DNA of 19,198 bases, taken from NCBI GenBank assembly GCA_017394565.1, contig JAFPXW010000345.1, positions 1 to 19,198 on the forward strand, read 5' to 3'. Of this stretch, positions 16,754 to 19,198 are shown piece after piece; the first letter of the stretch is position 1, and every line of letters starts with the position of its first letter. The position numbers were made by a program, and so were the translations under genes. Origin of the DNA: Oscillospiraceae bacterium. GTDB taxonomy: Bacteria; Bacillota; Clostridia; Oscillospirales; Ruminococcaceae. The notes beneath the pieces were generated by a model. It worked only from the letters and a program-made list of their open reading frames with translations, had not been told where the DNA came from and ran no database searches.

Positions 16754-16805
16754 GAAAAAAACAAATCTCAGAAACATCCGGCGACAGCCGGACACTGAAA
16801 TTTGT
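16754..16805 (-). terminator. Orphan terminator-like hairpin reading on the minus strand
   Basis: A long hairpin: ACAAAT (16761-16766) pairs with ATTTGT (16800-16805), TCAG (16768-16771) with CTGA (16795-16798), and TCCGGC (16777-16782) with GCCGGA (16787-16792), with a GACA loop. On the minus strand it runs directly into T7, making a terminator shape; on the plus strand no T-run follows. No gene or clear promoter is seen on the minus strand between here and hrcA. Confidence 0.5.
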
Positions 16806-16865
16806 ACACATCCAAGAATTCTGAGTTCGCGTTTTTGTGAGTTCTGCCGAAAATCTGCACGACTC

Positions 16866-16894
16866 TTGACATTTTGAAAAAATCGTGGTACACT
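16866..16894 (+). promoter_or_regulatory. Promoter of the hrcA-grpE-dnaK operon
   Basis: TTGACA (16866-16871), a 17-base spacer and TACACT (16889-16894). The predicted transcription start near 16901 falls within the CIRCE element, the standard arrangement for HrcA repression. Confidence 0.9.
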
Positions 16895-16898
16895 AAAC

Positions 16899-16925
16899 TT
16901 AGCACTCAGAGAGATGGAGTGCTAA
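16899..16925. promoter_or_regulatory. CIRCE element, operator for HrcA
   Basis: TTAGCACTC, 9 bases, GAGTGCTAA: a perfect match to the CIRCE consensus with complete 9-base arms. HrcA bound here blocks transcription of its own operon until heat or unfolded proteins titrate GroEL away from supporting HrcA activity. Confidence 0.97.
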
Positions 16926-16966
16926 CACTTACAAACCTTGACTGCCAGAGAGGAGGGCGTATTCCC

Positions 16967-18007
16967 GTGAACGAACGAAAGCTGAAGATTCTGGCTGCCA
17001 TCGTGGAGGAGTACGTTCGGACAGGTGAACCTGTCGGTTCCAAGGCGATCGCCAGTCTGCCGGATATCGGCGTTTCGGCGGCGACCGTCCGCAACGATAT
17101 GGCATTGCTCGAACAGCTCGGCTACTTAGAGCAGCCTCACACCTCCGCAGGCAGAGTCCCCACCATCAGCGGCTACCGGCTCTATATCGAAGAACTGATG
17201 CGGCCGCCGGCACTTCCCGATGCGGAGCGCGAACGCCTCGACGATATGCTCGAAGCGCAAGGCCCACTCACCGAGGAGCTGCTGATCCAGAACGCCACCA
17301 CCGCACTCGCGGAGCTGACACAGTGTGCAGCCGTTGTGAGTGACTTTTCTCCGAAATTCTCGGTCATTTCCAAGGTCGAGGTCATTCCGGCAGGCAAGCG
17401 CGTTTACGTTGTCCTGCTCATCACATCCGGCGGCGCGATCAAGAATAAGGCTTGCCGGCTGGAATTCGATCTGACCAACGAGCAGCTCGGAATGTTCTCC
17501 GAGTACCTCGCACAGAATCTCGAAGGCGTGAGCGTGGCGGACTTGTCCGACGAACGCATGGCAAATCTCACCGCAGCGATGAGTGCTTACATGATGACCA
17601 TGGCACCGCTGGTGCAGGGCATCTGCGAACTGTCGAGAGATCTCCGGCAGCACGCACTCTTATTTAAAGGTGAGAAAAACCTGTTCTCCTACGAGGATCT
17701 GGACAAGATGGAAGTCGTGCGGTTCATCGAGCATAAGGACGAGCTGGTCAAGCTTCTGGACGATTCGTTCAGCGGCATCCGCGTGATGTTCGGCGAGAGC
17801 GACGACAGCTTCGTCATCGGCAATTCGTCGATGATCGTGTCGAAATACCGCAAGGGCGACCACAATGTCGGTTCGCTGGGTGTCATCGGCCCGATGCGGC
17901 TCGATTACGCGAAGGTGATCCCGTATCTGGAATATTTTTCCCAGAAAATCACAGACCTGATCTCGGAGGATGCCGAAGCACCGCCGAAACAGGACGATCC
18001 AACATAG
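16967..18007 (+). CDS. hrcA: Heat-inducible transcription repressor HrcA
   Basis: From the GTG at 16967 the product has 346 residues. It represses class I heat-shock genes through CIRCE. The N-terminal winged helix reads NERKLKILAAIVEEYV, GEPVGSKAI and SAATVRNDMALLEQLGYL, followed by the invariant HTSAGRVPT. The C-terminal part ends with the typical GSLGVIGPMRLDYAKVIPYL. The open frame extends upstream to 16874, through the CIRCE element and promoter, so that start is impossible; AGAGGAGGG just before 16967 supports the GTG. It is the first gene of the operon with grpE and dnaK. Confidence 0.96.
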   Translation: MNERKLKILAAIVEEYVRTGEPVGSKAIASLPDIGVSAATVRNDMALLEQLGYLEQPHTSAGRVPTISGYRLYIEELMRPPALPDAERERLDDMLEAQGPLTEELLIQNATTALAELTQCAAVVSDFSPKFSVISKVEVIPAGKRVYVVLLITSGGAIKNKACRLEFDLTNEQLGMFSEYLAQNLEGVSVADLSDERMANLTAAMSAYMMTMAPLVQGICELSRDLRQHALLFKGEKNLFSYEDLDKMEVVRFIEHKDELVKLLDDSFSGIRVMFGESDDSFVIGNSSMIVSKYRKGDHNVGSLGVIGPMRLDYAKVIPYLEYFSQKITDLISEDAEAPPKQDDPT

Positions 18008-18029
18008 AGATAGAAAGAGGGTGAATCCC

Positions 18030-18584
18030 ATGAGTGAAATGAACGAAAATCAGGAGATCCTCGATGAGGAGCTCGAATCCGCTGAGGAAACAGAGGAGCT
18101 GACAGACGAAGCAGAGGAAACTGCTGATGCGGATTCCGAGGTGAGCGAAGACGTTTCGCCGGAGGAAGCCATCGAAGCAGAGAAAGAGCGTTATCTGCGG
18201 CTGTATGCGGAGTTCGACAACTTCCGCAAGCGCACCGCAAAGGAGAAGATCGAAGCTTACGGCGATGCGACTGCACGCTGTATCGAACAGCTTCTTCCTG
18301 TGCTGGACAATTTCGAGCGTGCGATGGAAGCACCGTGCAGCGACGAAGCGTATCAGTCCGGCATGGAGATGATCTTTGGTCAGATGAAGAACTTCTTGGA
18401 AAAGCTCGGTGTGACCGAGATCGAATCGCTTGGCGCAGAGTTTGATCCCAATGTCCATAACGCCATCAAACAGGGCGAAGCCACCGAAGAATACCCCGAA
18501 GGCACTGTCTGTGAGGTGTTTCAGAAGGGCTATATGCTGAAGGAAAAGCTGATCCGTCCGGCAATGGTCGCTGTGGCAGGGTAA
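18030..18584 (+). CDS. grpE: Nucleotide exchange factor GrpE
   Basis: From the ATG at 18030 the product has 184 residues. GrpE releases ADP from DnaK and so sets the speed of the chaperone cycle. The first 45 residues are strongly acidic and probably disordered. Then comes the coiled-coil mark ERYLRLYAEFDNFRKRTAKEK (split around residue 60), and the beta-rich head with EVFQKGYMLKEKLIRPAMVAVA at the end. GAGGGTG at 18017-18023 supports this start over the 17970 frame opening, which lies inside hrcA. It lies 22 bases after hrcA and 52 bases before dnaK. Confidence 0.95.
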   Translation: MSEMNENQEILDEELESAEETEELTDEAEETADADSEVSEDVSPEEAIEAEKERYLRLYAEFDNFRKRTAKEKIEAYGDATARCIEQLLPVLDNFERAMEAPCSDEAYQSGMEMIFGQMKNFLEKLGVTEIESLGAEFDPNVHNAIKQGEATEEYPEGTVCEVFQKGYMLKEKLIRPAMVAVAG

Positions 18585-18636
18585 TTCATAAAAATCATAA
18601 CGTATATTCTGAATTTACGAAAGGGAGTTATCTATC

Positions 18637-19198
18637 ATGAGCAAAATTATCGGTATTGACCTCGGTACAACCAATTCCTGTGTCGCTGTCGTAGAGGGCG
18701 GTAACGCAGTTGTCATCACAAACGCAGAGGGCGCAAGAACCACTCCGTCCGTTGTCGCTTTCTCCAAGACCGGCGAGCGTCTGGTCGGCAAGGTCGCTAA
18801 GAACCAGGCGATCACCAACCCCGACAAGACCATTTCTTCCATCAAGCGCCACATGGGTTCTGACTATAAGGTAGACATCGACGGCAAGAAGTACACCCCG
18901 CAGGAGATCTCCGCGATGATCCTCCAGAAGCTGAAGGCTGACGCAGAGGCTTATCTCGGCGAGTCCGTTACTGAGGCAGTGATCACCGTTCCGGCCTACT
19001 TCACCGATGCACAGCGTCAGGCGACCAAGGACGCAGGTCAGATCGCTGGTCTGAATGTCCGCAGAATCATCAACGAGCCGACCGCTGCTGCACTGTCCTA
19101 CGATATTGATAAGGAAGAAGACCAGAAGGTCATGGTGTATGACCTCGGCGGCGGTACGTTCGATGTTTCCATCATCGAGATGGGCGAGGGCTTCCAGC
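18637..19198 (+). CDS. dnaK: Chaperone DnaK (Hsp70), 5' part
   Basis: The ATG at 18637 opens a frame that runs off the window after 187 codons. It begins MSKIIGIDLGTTNSCVAVVEG, the Hsp70 phosphate-1 loop (first 20 residues shown by name only), followed by TPSVVAF, VITVPAYF, INEPTAAALSY and the phosphate-2 region YDLGGGTFDVS. All are intact in this part of the ATPase domain. AAGGGAG at 18621-18627 is the ribosome binding site. Codon use is strongly biased, as expected for an abundant protein. It is the third gene of the CIRCE-controlled operon; dnaJ probably follows outside the window. Confidence 0.97.
   Translation, partial: MSKIIGIDLGTTNSCVAVVEGGNAVVITNAEGARTTPSVVAFSKTGERLVGKVAKNQAITNPDKTISSIKRHMGSDYKVDIDGKKYTPQEISAMILQKLKADAEAYLGESVTEAVITVPAYFTDAQRQATKDAGQIAGLNVRRIINEPTAAALSYDIDKEEDQKVMVYDLGGGTFDVSIIEMGEGFQ

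Noticed and set aside
16822..16844. Direct repeat TGAGTTC (16822-16828 and 16838-16844) upstream of the hrcA promoter
   Set aside because: Two 7-base copies are too short to call a site without conservation data.
16874..16966. Upstream extension of hrcA to an ATG at 16874
   Set aside because: It would place the start inside the promoter and the CIRCE element. The GTG at 16967 has a good ribosome binding site and the normal N-terminus.

Overview
This looks like ordinary core chromosome from a Gram-positive, spore-forming-lineage Firmicute, most likely a Ruminococcus-like member of the Oscillospiraceae. The evidence is SpoIID, DUF1385/YqhQ, a YtrA-type GntR regulator, a textbook CIRCE element with hrcA-grpE-dnaK, strong AGGAGG ribosome binding sites, TTGACA-17-TATAAT promoters, and moderately G+C-rich DNA (judged by eye, not computed) with G/C-rich third codon positions. 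The family-level placement is inference. There are 16 supported protein genes, two of them cut by the window edges. I see no rRNA, tRNA, CRISPR array, prophage or transposase.

Layout. 1-49: the 3' end of an unknown gene and its terminator. 124-447 (-): a short family I pyrophosphatase-like protein with a consensus promoter. 448-693: G/C-rich palindromes. 694-1719 (-): spoIID. 1720-1945: a heptamer-based inverted repeat and the citrate synthase promoter. 1946-4634 (+): citrate synthase and an overlapping lipoprotein gene. 4690-6802 (+): an OmpR-type response regulator and its overlapping sensor kinase. 6803-6864: a second heptamer repeat. 6865-8732 (+): DUF1385 membrane protein and prmC, overlapping by 7 bp. 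8729-10645 (+): recA, with its own consensus promoter and an overlapping palindrome, and recX. 10774-12709 (+): rimO and pgsA, overlapping. 12719-12764: a strong two-way terminator where the forward genes meet the reverse operon. 12763-16530 (-): gntR, ABC ATPase and a large ABC permease, all translationally coupled. 16531-16966 is the largest gap without a gene (436 bp). It holds the divergent control region: the GntR promoter and operator-like half-sites, a third heptamer repeat, a hairpin that reads as a terminator only on the minus strand, and the hrcA promoter with CIRCE. 16967-19198 (+): hrcA, grpE and the 5' part of dnaK.

How the genes work together. recA and recX are a recombinase and its modulator. 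rimO (ribosomal protein S12 modification) and prmC (release factor modification) serve translation. pgsA makes phosphatidylglycerol phosphate. hrcA represses its own heat-shock operon through CIRCE. GntR probably represses its own ABC exporter operon. The lipoprotein, response regulator and kinase may form one envelope-sensing unit, but that is inferred from position only.

I did not find a clear undescribed system. The observations most worth checking are the palindrome over the recA -10 box, the three heptamer repeats, the orphan minus-strand terminator upstream of hrcA, and the ABC permease with a soluble domain of about 430 residues.
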